Origin: Bacteroidales bacterium
GTDB taxonomy: Bacteria; Bacteroidota; Bacteroidia; Bacteroidales; Muribaculaceae
DNA: 9,345 nucleotides
NCBI GenBank assembly: GCA_004557565.1
Contig: SFGS01000076.1
Coordinates: forward strand, 1 to 9,345
Direction of reading: 5' to 3'
The notes under the pieces are model-generated. The model made no database searches. It was not told the DNA's origin and saw nothing but the letters and a program-made list of their open reading frames with translations. Both the position numbers and the translations under genes were made by a program. Shown piece after piece: positions 1-5,063 of the stretch; within the stretch, counting starts at the first letter, position 1, and each line of letters opens with the position of its first letter.

Positions 1-1
1 G

Positions 2-70
2 CGCATTTGTGATTACTTGAACTGTGACATCGGAGATATATGTGAGGCTGTGCGAACGGACAAGAACTGA
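2..70 (+). CDS. C-terminal end of a probable small XRE-family (HTH_26-like) regulator, partial
   Basis: The frame is open from the left edge and stops with TGA at 68-70, giving 22 residues: RICDYLNCDIGDI followed by CEAVRTDKN. The pattern 'C..L.CDIGDI.E.V' is the usual last helix of the short Cro/C1-type regulators of about 65-75 residues (Pfam HTH_26) that are common in Bacillota. The helix-turn-helix itself lies outside the window, so the family call rests on this tail only. The gene is on the same strand as hsdM and ends about 70 bases before it. This suggests, but does not prove, that it could regulate the restriction locus or share its transcript. It could also be an unrelated upstream gene. 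Confidence 0.55.
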   Translation, partial: RICDYLNCDIGDICEAVRTDKN

Positions 71-81
71 GTCCGGTTTTT
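57..81 (+). terminator. Weak intrinsic terminator-like hairpin after the upstream regulator
   Basis: CGGAC (57-61) can pair with GTCCG (71-75) across a 9-base loop, and the stem is followed by G and five T's (77-81). The stem is only 5 bp and it overlaps the stop codon of the upstream reading frame. If it works, it would partly separate the regulator from hsdM. Termination would probably be leaky. Confidence 0.35.
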
Positions 82-126
82 CGTACAGCTCTTTTTGTAG
101 AATAGTAAGTGTGAAACTATAACTTT

Positions 127-131
127 GGAGG
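127..131 (+). promoter_or_regulatory. Ribosome binding site of hsdM (decides the start)
   Basis: GGAGG lies 8 bases before the ATG at 140. An in-frame TTG at 125 overlaps this site and would add five residues. The spacing favours the ATG at 140. Confidence 0.8.
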
Positions 132-139
132 TTGCTGAA

Positions 140-1642
140 ATGGCTGAGAATAACACAAGCAATATCGGCTTTGAAAAACAAATCTGGGACGCGGCTTGCG
201 TCCTGCGCGGAAACATCGACGCATCCGAATACAAGTCCGTCGTCCTCGGATTGATTTTCTTGAAATACATTTCTGATCGCTTCGAGGCAAAGTACAAGGA
301 ACTGGTTGAAGAAGGCGATGGATTTGAAGAGGATCAGGACGAATACACTGCCGAAAACATCTTCTTTGTCCCTGAGAATGCACGATGGAGTGCGATTGCT
401 GCTGCCGCTCACACGCCGGAAATTGGCACGGTGATTGATGCCGCAATGCGCAGTATCGAGAAAGAAAACAAGCGCCTCAAAGATATTCTTCCTAAGAACT
501 TCGCCCGTCCAGAGCTGGACAAGCGGCGTCTTGGTGAAGTGGTTGATCTCTTCACCAACATTCAGATGATCGAGCATGGAAACAGTAAGGACATTCTTGG
601 TCGGACATACGAATACTGTCTCTCCAAGTTTGCCGAGCAAGAAGGCAAACTTGCCGGTGAGTTCTATACTCCCTCTTGCGTTGTGCGTACCCTTGTTGAA
701 GTGTTGCAGCCGTTTAATGGGCGTGTTTATGACCCGTGCTGCGGCTCTGGCGGTATGTTCGTTCAGTCCGCAAAGTTCATCGAAAATCATGGCGGCAACA
801 TCAACAAGATTTCCGTTTTTGGTCAGGACTCCAACCCGACCACATGGAAGATGGCGCAGATGAATCTTGCCATTCGCGGTATTGAAGCCGACCTCGGCAA
901 GTTTAATGCGGACACGTTTTTTAACGATTGCCACCCTCAACTCAAGGCAGACTTCATTATGGCGAATCCTCCCTTCAATCTCTCCGGCTGGGGTGCGGAT
1001 AAGCTCGTTGATGATGTCCGTTGGCAGTATGGTACGCCTCCTGCTGGAAATGCAAACTTTGCGTGGTTACAGCACATGATCTGGCATCTCGCTCCGAATG
1101 GACGTATCGGTATGGTGCTTGCAAATGGTTCGCTTTCTTCGCAGTCCGGCGGTGAAGGTGAAATCCGCAAGAACATTATCAATGCTGACCTTGTGGACTG
1201 TATCGTTGCAATGCCGACGCAGCTATTCTACACGACGCAGATCCCGGTATCGCTCTGGTTCCTTGCAAAGAACAAGAAGCAAAAAGGCAAGACACTATTC
1301 ATCGACGCACGGAAACTCGGCACTATGGTTACGCGGAAGCTGCGCGAACTGACGGATGAAGACATCAAGAAAATTGCCGACACCTACAACGCATTCGTTG
1401 AAGGAACGCTTGAAGATGAAAAGGGCTTCTGTGCTGTTGTTACTACGCAGGACATCGCAAAGCAGGATTACATTCTCACGCCGGGACGGTATGTTGGCAT
1501 TGAAGAACAGGAAGATGATGACGAACCGTTTGAAGAGAAAATGGGGCGTCTGACTTCTGAACTGTCTGAGCTTTTCACTAAGTCTCATGAGCTTGAAGCT
1601 CAGATCAAAGAACGTTTGGGGGCGATTGGGTATGGGCTATGA
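140..1642 (+). CDS. hsdM: Type I restriction-modification methyltransferase subunit HsdM
   Basis: This is the DNA N6-adenine methyltransferase subunit. With HsdS it forms the modification enzyme (M2S1), and with HsdR the restriction complex. The 500-residue product begins with an HsdM_N-type helical domain (about residues 8-140; GFEKQIWDAACVLRGN, then YISDRFE). The AdoMet-binding motif I is DPCCGSGG at 198-205 and the catalytic motif IV is NPPF at 276-279, both intact. The length is normal for the family and there is no frameshift. The start is ATG at 140, with GGAGG 8 bases upstream, rather than TTG at 125. The 3' end overlaps hsdS1 by 11 bases, so the two are probably translationally coupled. 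No terminator lies between them. No convincing promoter was seen in the roughly 60 bases upstream; transcription may start there or come from the upstream gene. Confidence 0.97.
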   Translation: MAENNTSNIGFEKQIWDAACVLRGNIDASEYKSVVLGLIFLKYISDRFEAKYKELVEEGDGFEEDQDEYTAENIFFVPENARWSAIAAAAHTPEIGTVIDAAMRSIEKENKRLKDILPKNFARPELDKRRLGEVVDLFTNIQMIEHGNSKDILGRTYEYCLSKFAEQEGKLAGEFYTPSCVVRTLVEVLQPFNGRVYDPCCGSGGMFVQSAKFIENHGGNINKISVFGQDSNPTTWKMAQMNLAIRGIEADLGKFNADTFFNDCHPQLKADFIMANPPFNLSGWGADKLVDDVRWQYGTPPAGNANFAWLQHMIWHLAPNGRIGMVLANGSLSSQSGGEGEIRKNIINADLVDCIVAMPTQLFYTTQIPVSLWFLAKNKKQKGKTLFIDARKLGTMVTRKLRELTDEDIKKIADTYNAFVEGTLEDEKGFCAVVTTQDIAKQDYILTPGRYVGIEEQEDDDEPFEEKMGRLTSELSELFTKSHELEAQIKERLGAIGYGL

Positions 1643-2195
1643 AACGTATCGTATTGCTGACCTAATTGATGAAATTGCGATGGGTCCATTCGGATCAAAT
1701 ATTAAAGTCTCGTGTTTTGTGGATAGTGGCGTACCTGTCCTAAATGGTAGTAATCTTGAGGGCTTTTCTCTATCCGAAAAGACATTCCGCTATGTCACAA
1801 GGGAAAAAGCAGACTCTCTTAACAAGGCAAATGCACATCGCGGGGATATTGTAATAACACACAGAGGAACGCTTGGGCAAATAGTGTTTATTCCTCAAGA
1901 TTCAAAATATGACCGGTATGTGATTTCGCAATCTCAGTTTAGGGTGCGATGCAACGACAAGGTTTTGCCCGAATACCTTGTCTATTACTTCCACACTCCA
2001 ATAGGACAGCATAAACTTCTAAGCAATGCCTCACAGGTTGGCGTCCCTGCATTGGCGAGACCATCTTCGACCTTTCAACAGATTGAGGTCGTATTGCCTG
2101 AATTAAGTATTCAGAAACGTGTTGTCGAGATTATTTCCACAATCCAAAAAAAGATTGTGAACAATCAAGAGCTAAACGATAATTTAGCGGCTTAG
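1632..2195 (+). CDS. hsdS: HsdS1: 5' half of a type I specificity gene, ending just after a recombination site
   Basis: HsdS subunits recognise DNA through two target recognition domains (TRDs) separated by conserved helices. This 187-residue frame holds only the first TRD (about 1-145, starting MGYETYRIADLIDEIAMGPF) and the central conserved helix (about 150-185, with IQKRVVEIISTIQKKI, then NDNL at 182-185). It then ends NDNLAA-stop, against 369 residues for HsdS2. The stop lies in sequence that is the reverse complement of an hsdS 3' end. The truncation is therefore explained by the inverted cassette next to it, not by random decay. Inverting 2173-2832 would extend it in frame to 393 residues. 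The start at 1632 overlaps the end of hsdM and gives a normal HsdS N-terminus; an ATG at 1587 is in frame but deep inside hsdM. The product may be inactive, or it may work as a half subunit that dimerises. Confidence 0.9.
   Translation: MGYETYRIADLIDEIAMGPFGSNIKVSCFVDSGVPVLNGSNLEGFSLSEKTFRYVTREKADSLNKANAHRGDIVITHRGTLGQIVFIPQDSKYDRYVISQSQFRVRCNDKVLPEYLVYYFHTPIGQHKLLSNASQVGVPALARPSSTFQQIEVVLPELSIQKRVVEIISTIQKKIVNNQELNDNLAA
2173..2186 (+). repeat. Recombination site A, TAAACGATAATTTA, forward, inside hsdS1
   Basis: This is one of four identical 14-base copies. It is read as (x)NDNL in hsdS1, residues 182-185. The first and last four bases are complementary (TAAA/TTTA) around an asymmetric 6-base centre, CGATAA. 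That is the general plan of a tyrosine-recombinase core, with a centre that sets direction. Identity to site D continues for another 14 bases (2187-2200). Confidence 0.85.
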
Positions 2196-2236
2196 AGCTG
2201 GACAGCAGAGACATCGATCTCGCCGGACATGAGCTT
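2173..2236. repeat. Left arm of a 64-bp inverted repeat (hsdS 3'-end sequence)
   Basis: This stretch matches the reverse complement of 4984-5047. There are 28 identical bases next to the site (2173-2200 against 5020-5047), 8 of 13 matching in the middle, and 23 identical bases (2214-2236 against 4984-5006), so 59 of 64 by hand count. It comprises the recombination site plus the last codons of the two interchangeable hsdS 3' halves. It could also support homologous recombination between the cassettes. Confidence 0.8.
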
Positions 2237-2832
2237 TGGTAGAAGCGTGTCTCGCAGTGCTGTAAAGGTTTTACACTCTTCCTCGTTGGCACGAAATAAA
2301 GAGAACAATGGCTCAACCAGATCGTTATACTCTCTGAGATTATGTTCAGGAGGAATAACCACTTGAACAGAGCGCAAGTTCGCTTGGCTGATTTTTGGCT
2401 GAACAGCACCGGTAACAATAGATTTTACCGGAGTCTGCTTGAAGAGCATATATAGACTCTCAACATCATAACCAAGCCTTCCAGTGAGAATGTGAGCATG
2501 GTTATTTACCCAGAATTGTCCCCACACATATTGCAGAATTGGGTAGCCAGCATCGTCAACAACGGTACCATCTTCTCCAAGAAGAAGATATTTACCGTCG
2601 AAGATGTAGTTATCCACCAAATCCATGAGAGAGGCTGCACCATAATAAGGATAAATCTTCTTCTCCATCTTCGATCTATCTGCACCAGAGAGAGGGATAC
2701 GCTTCGAGTCATGGATTTCGATGATCTCACCAACTGTGCCTATGCGCCAGCCATCTGGAAGATCATCTTGTACGCCATACGGGAAGAACTGTTTGTAAAG
2801 CGTTTGTGCTTGAGCAAGTAAATTATCGTTTA
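2192..2832 (-). CDS. hsdS: Silent inverted cassette: 3' half of a type I specificity gene (second TRD), no own start
   Basis: Read on the minus strand from the recombination site, the cassette gives NDNLLAQAQTLYKQFF, then a TRD of about 140 residues (with GWRIGTVGEIIEI, IYPYYGAASLMDLV and FWVNNHAHILTG), then the C-terminal conserved helix ending RDTLLPKLMSGEIDVSAVQL and stop TAA at 2192-2194. This is the C-terminal half of an HsdS. The HsdS2 C-terminus is nearly identical (..IDVSDVQL), but the TRDs differ, so the DNA half-site should differ. The frame stays open beyond the site into the antisense of the recombinase gene. No plausible ribosome binding site and start precede the cassette, so I treat it as a stored part rather than an independent gene. 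It has no internal stops or frameshifts, which fits continued use through inversion. Confidence 0.88.
2819..2832 (-). repeat. Recombination site B, TAAACGATAATTTA, reverse, at the joint end of the silent half
   Basis: This is the same 14 bases on the minus strand, in frame with the silent cassette as NDNL. The next base (C) is shared with site C, after which the two cassettes diverge in DNA while keeping similar protein (LAQAQTLY against QQQAQAIY). Confidence 0.85.
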
Positions 2833-2842
2833 CCGTCTGAAT

Positions 2843-2867
2843 AACTCTCACCAGTGGCGAGAGTTTT
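2843..2867. terminator. Bidirectional terminator-like hairpin between the invertible segment and the recombinase
   Basis: AACTCTC (2843-2849) pairs with GAGAGTT (2859-2865). After one mismatch, CC (2851-2852) pairs with GG (2856-2857) around the loop AGT. The stem is followed by T's on the plus strand (2864-2867). It lies about 10 bases outside site B, so it would end the hsdM-hsdS transcript in either orientation of segment 1 and separate it from the recombinase. On the minus strand it could limit antisense transcription into the cassette, though no strong T run follows in that direction. Confidence 0.55.
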
Positions 2868-2886
2868 ACAAAAGGGACTGCCACTG
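2852..2886 (+). promoter_or_regulatory. Perfect 7-bp inverted repeat upstream of the recombinase (possible operator or alternative hairpin)
   Basis: CAGTGGC (2852-2858) and GCCACTG (2880-2886) are perfect inverted copies 21 bases apart. They overlap the loop and 3' arm of the neighbouring terminator-like hairpin, so the two structures cannot easily coexist in RNA. The stretch between them contains TTTACA (2865-2870), a fair -35 box, but no good -10 box follows at the expected distance. It could be an operator for autoregulation of the recombinase, an attenuator, or chance. Confidence 0.35.
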
Positions 2887-2906
2887 AATGTCGTTCTCTT
2901 ACCTCG

Positions 2907-2913
2907 AAAGGAG
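2907..2913 (+). promoter_or_regulatory. Ribosome binding site of the recombinase gene
   Basis: AAAGGAG lies 8 bases before the ATG at 2922, close to ideal spacing. It supports that start and suggests good translation. Confidence 0.8.
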
Positions 2914-2921
2914 ACACGACA

Positions 2922-3905
2922 ATGACAGAACAACTCATCACGGAGATACAGCGAAAAATGCTGCCGTATCTTAACAACGAACAGCTCATGCACCTTCGGG
3001 ATGCAATGGCTGAGACATTGGAAGGGGCAACGATCACCTATGATAGTGGCTCAATTCCAGCAGACGAAGCGGATGCAGTCGAAGCATTTATCACGGCAAA
3101 GCGGATCGAAGGCTGTTCGGAGAAAACCCTGAGCTACTACCGGAAGACGATTGAGGCTCTAATTGCCGGAGTTGGAAAGGCTGCGCGACAGATCACCACA
3201 GATGATTTGCGCCGCTATCTGACAAGCTATCAAGTTCAGCGTAGGTCGAGCAAAGTGACCATAGACAACATCCGCCGGATACTGTCCAGCTTCTTCTCAT
3301 GGCTTGAAGATGAGGATTTCATTGTGAAAAGCCCGGTACGCCGGATTCACAAAGTTAAGACTGCAAAGGTGGTCAAGGACACCTACACCGATGAAGCGTT
3401 AGAGCTGATGCGTGACAACTGCACAACAGCACGGGACTTGGCGATGATTGATCTTCTGGCTTCCTCTGGAATGCGTGTTGGTGAGCTGGTCACACTAAAC
3501 CGCGAAGACATCAACTTCAATGAGCGCGAATGCGTTGTTATCGGCAAGGGTAATAAAGAACGATTGGTCTATTTCGACGCAAGGACGAAAATCCACCTTC
3601 AAAACTACCTTGAGGGGCGAACGGATGAAAACCCAGCTTTGTTTGTTTCCCTGAAAGCTCCCTTTGACCGATTGATGATTGGCGGAGTGGAGACACGCCT
3701 TCGGGAGCTGGGAAAGCGTCTGAATATCCCGAAGGTTCACCCTCACAAGTTCAGGCGTACACTGGCTACAACTGCCATAGACAAAGGAATGCCCATAGAG
3801 CAAGTCCAGCAGCTCTTAGGGCATCAGAAAATCGACACCACCATGCACTATGCAATGGTGAAACAACAGAATGTGAAGCTGGCACATAGAAAATACATCG
3901 GATAG
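2922..3905 (+). CDS. Tyrosine recombinase (Xer/integrase family), probable hsdS invertase
   Basis: The 327-residue protein has an N-terminal SAM-like core-binding domain (about 50-135; ITAKRIEGCSEKTLSYYRKT onward) and a C-terminal catalytic domain. All catalytic residues are visible: R185 in SSGMRVGEL, K209 in GKGNKER, H275 and R278 in HPHKFRRT, H301 in LLGHQKID, and nucleophile Y310 in MHYAM. Spacing matches E. coli XerD (R to K 24 residues, H to Y 9 residues). Enzymes of this family cut and rejoin DNA at short inverted sites through a 3'-phosphotyrosine link. The gene lies between two hsdS genes with four identical 14-base sites around it, so shuffling hsdS halves is its likely job, as known for recombinases in other type I loci. 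It is not flanked by phage genes in this window. hsdS2 starts 13 bases after its stop, so the two are probably cotranscribed. Confidence 0.95.
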   Translation: MTEQLITEIQRKMLPYLNNEQLMHLRDAMAETLEGATITYDSGSIPADEADAVEAFITAKRIEGCSEKTLSYYRKTIEALIAGVGKAARQITTDDLRRYLTSYQVQRRSSKVTIDNIRRILSSFFSWLEDEDFIVKSPVRRIHKVKTAKVVKDTYTDEALELMRDNCTTARDLAMIDLLASSGMRVGELVTLNREDINFNERECVVIGKGNKERLVYFDARTKIHLQNYLEGRTDENPALFVSLKAPFDRLMIGGVETRLRELGKRLNIPKVHPHKFRRTLATTAIDKGMPIEQVQQLLGHQKIDTTMHYAMVKQQNVKLAHRKYIG

Positions 3906-3918
3906 GATGGTGTACCGC

Positions 3919-5028
3919 ATGACAGAATGGATTGAGTGTACTCTTGATAAATTAGGAGAAATAGTTGGTGGGGCAACCCCATCTACAAAATGTGAAGACT
4001 ACTACGGAGGCAGTATTCCGTGGATAACGCCCAAAGACCTATCTTCTTTCAAAGGAAGATACATAACCAGCGGGGAAAGAAATATAACCGAAAAGGGACT
4101 TGCGTCATGTTCTGCACAAATGATGCCGAAAGATGCTGTTCTCTTCACATCACGCGCTCCCATTGGTTACGTCGCAATCGCTTCTCAAAGTGTTTGTACC
4201 AATCAGGGATTCAAGAGTATTGTCGTAAATGAAAAAGCTGATCCGCTATTTGTTTACTACCTTTTGAAGTACAACAAGGACGCTATCGAAGCGATGGGAA
4301 GCGGAACCACCTTTAAGGAAGTATCAGGAAAAACGATGAGGGCTGTTAAGGTACGCATTCCCTTAGATGTCAGCTATCAAAAACGAATTGCTGCTGTGCT
4401 GGATAGCCTTGATACCAAAATTGAAAACAACGAAAGGATAAACGATAATTTACAGCAGCAGGCTCAGGCGATTTACTCTTCAATGTTCATTGATAACCCT
4501 GATCCTGCATGGTCGCATGGACATCTATCTGATCTCATAACCGTAAAATACGGTAAAGACCACAAGAAATTAGCTGATGGTATCTATCCCGTCTATGGCT
4601 CTGGTGGGATAATGCGCTATGTTGAGCGCCCTCTGTATAATAAGGAATCAGTTCTGATTCCAAGAAAAGGGACTCTGAACAACGTCATGTATGTCAATCA
4701 ACCGTTTTGGTCTGTTGACACCATGTTCTACACCGAAATGAAACTTCCGAATGTAGCGAAGTTTGTATATCACTTTGTCAAGGCAAAAGACCTCGCATCA
4801 ATGAATGCTGGATCCGCCGTCCCAAGCATGACAACGGATATATTGAATGCGATGGAAGTTGTCATCCCCTCCGCATCAGCCCTTGAAGAGTTTGAATCTC
4901 TGGTTGCGCCAATGTATGAGGCTATGGAAGCAAACGATGTTCAATCGAAAGCACTGTCCCAAATCCGTGATACCCTGCTGCCGAAGCTCATGTCCGGCGA
5001 GATCGACGTCTCCGACGTTCAGCTCTAA
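3919..5028 (+). CDS. hsdS: HsdS2: full-length type I specificity subunit (expressed copy)
   Basis: This 369-residue protein has the complete HsdS plan: TRD1 (about 1-140; MTEWIECTLDKLGEIVGGAT, then IPWITPKDL), central conserved helix (about 145-200; YQKRIAAVLDSLDTKIENN, NDNL at 175-178), TRD2 (about 200-325; IYPVYGSGGIM) and the C-terminal helix (RDTLLPKLMSGEIDVSDVQL). Both TRDs differ clearly from those of HsdS1 and the silent cassette, so it should read a different bipartite site. ATG at 3919 is preferred because AGGATGG (3904-3910) sits 8 bases upstream and the N-terminus is typical; ATG at 3907 is in frame and adds four residues but has no ribosome binding site. Sites C and D bracket its 3' half, so inversion of 4439-5047 would cut it to a half subunit ending NDNLAA. 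In the present orientation it is the only complete HsdS. Confidence 0.95.
   Translation: MTEWIECTLDKLGEIVGGATPSTKCEDYYGGSIPWITPKDLSSFKGRYITSGERNITEKGLASCSAQMMPKDAVLFTSRAPIGYVAIASQSVCTNQGFKSIVVNEKADPLFVYYLLKYNKDAIEAMGSGTTFKEVSGKTMRAVKVRIPLDVSYQKRIAAVLDSLDTKIENNERINDNLQQQAQAIYSSMFIDNPDPAWSHGHLSDLITVKYGKDHKKLADGIYPVYGSGGIMRYVERPLYNKESVLIPRKGTLNNVMYVNQPFWSVDTMFYTEMKLPNVAKFVYHFVKAKDLASMNAGSAVPSMTTDILNAMEVVIPSASALEEFESLVAPMYEAMEANDVQSKALSQIRDTLLPKLMSGEIDVSDVQL
4439..4452 (+). repeat. Recombination site C, TAAACGATAATTTA, forward, in the middle of hsdS2
   Basis: This identical 14-base copy lies in the central helix of hsdS2 and is read in the same frame as in hsdS1 (NDNL). DNA on its left is unlike the DNA left of site A, so the match is confined to the site rather than to a general gene duplication. 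Confidence 0.85.
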
Positions 5029-5047
5029 GCCGCTAAATTATCGTTTA
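4984..5047. repeat. Right arm of the 64-bp inverted repeat (end of hsdS2)
   Basis: This is the partner of 2173-2236, about 92% identical by hand count. It covers the last hsdS2 codons, the stop and the recombination site. Confidence 0.8.
5034..5047 (-). repeat. Recombination site D, TAAACGATAATTTA, reverse, just after hsdS2
   Basis: This identical copy lies in untranslated sequence, 5 bases after the hsdS2 stop and 4 bases before the ribosome binding site of the next gene. Exact conservation outside any reading frame shows that the repeat is kept as DNA, not only as protein sequence. Confidence 0.85.
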
Positions 5048-5051
5048 CGTT

Positions 5052-5058
5052 AGGAGGG
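5052..5058 (+). promoter_or_regulatory. Strong ribosome binding site of the DUF3800-like gene
   Basis: AGGAGGG lies 5 bases before the ATG at 5064. It is the best match to the 16S rRNA tail in the window and sits directly next to recombination site D. Confidence 0.75.
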
Positions 5059-5063
5059 ATGAG

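Larger units (their letters stand above)
2173..2832. other. Invertible DNA segment 1, carrying the silent hsdS 3' half
   Basis: The segment is bounded by inverted copies of TAAACGATAATTTA at 2173-2186 and 2819-2832. In the present orientation it leaves hsdS1 truncated and its own coding content unexpressed. Inversion joins hsdS1 codon 185 (Leu) in frame to LAQAQTLYKQFF.., giving a 393-residue HsdS. A terminator-like hairpin lies just outside the right end. The two sites and the preserved frame are seen directly; actual inversion is inferred. Confidence 0.85.
4439..5047. other. Invertible DNA segment 2, the 3' half of hsdS2
   Basis: The segment is bounded by inverted TAAACGATAATTTA copies at 4439-4452 and 5034-5047. 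It is now in the 'on' orientation, completing hsdS2. Inversion would give a 180-residue N-half ending NDNLAA-stop, mirroring the present state of hsdS1. The ribosome binding site of the next gene lies just outside the segment (5052-5058), so downstream translation signals are untouched by flipping. Confidence 0.75.

Noticed and set aside
95..123. Possible hsdM promoters (TAGAAT at 98-103; TTGTAG/TATAAC at 95-100 and 118-123)
   Set aside because: The first lacks a -35 box at the right distance. The second has a poor -35 and would start transcription on top of the ribosome binding site.
125..139. TTG start for hsdM five codons upstream
   Set aside because: The TTG overlaps the GGAGG that correctly serves the ATG at 140, and it has no ribosome binding site of its own.
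2138..2159. 7-bp inverted repeat CACAATC/GATTGTG around an A7 tract in hsdS1
   Set aside because: It is inside the coding region, not shared with hsdS2 at the equivalent position, and an A7 run is too short and ordinary to call a slippage switch.
2492..2821. 109-codon plus-strand open frame in the invertible segment
   Set aside because: It is antisense to the second TRD of the silent hsdS half, resembles no family and has no convincing start context.
2192..3037. Minus-strand reading frame extended to an ATG at 3037
   Set aside because: Only the part from 2832 down to 2192 is HsdS-like. The extension is antisense to the recombinase start region, has no ribosome binding site and shows no family resemblance. 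The real content is a start-less cassette.
2922..3905. Reading the recombinase as a phage or integrative-element integrase with attachment sites
   Set aside because: No phage or conjugation genes accompany it. The only repeated sites found lie at the hsdS junctions, which fits a local invertase better.
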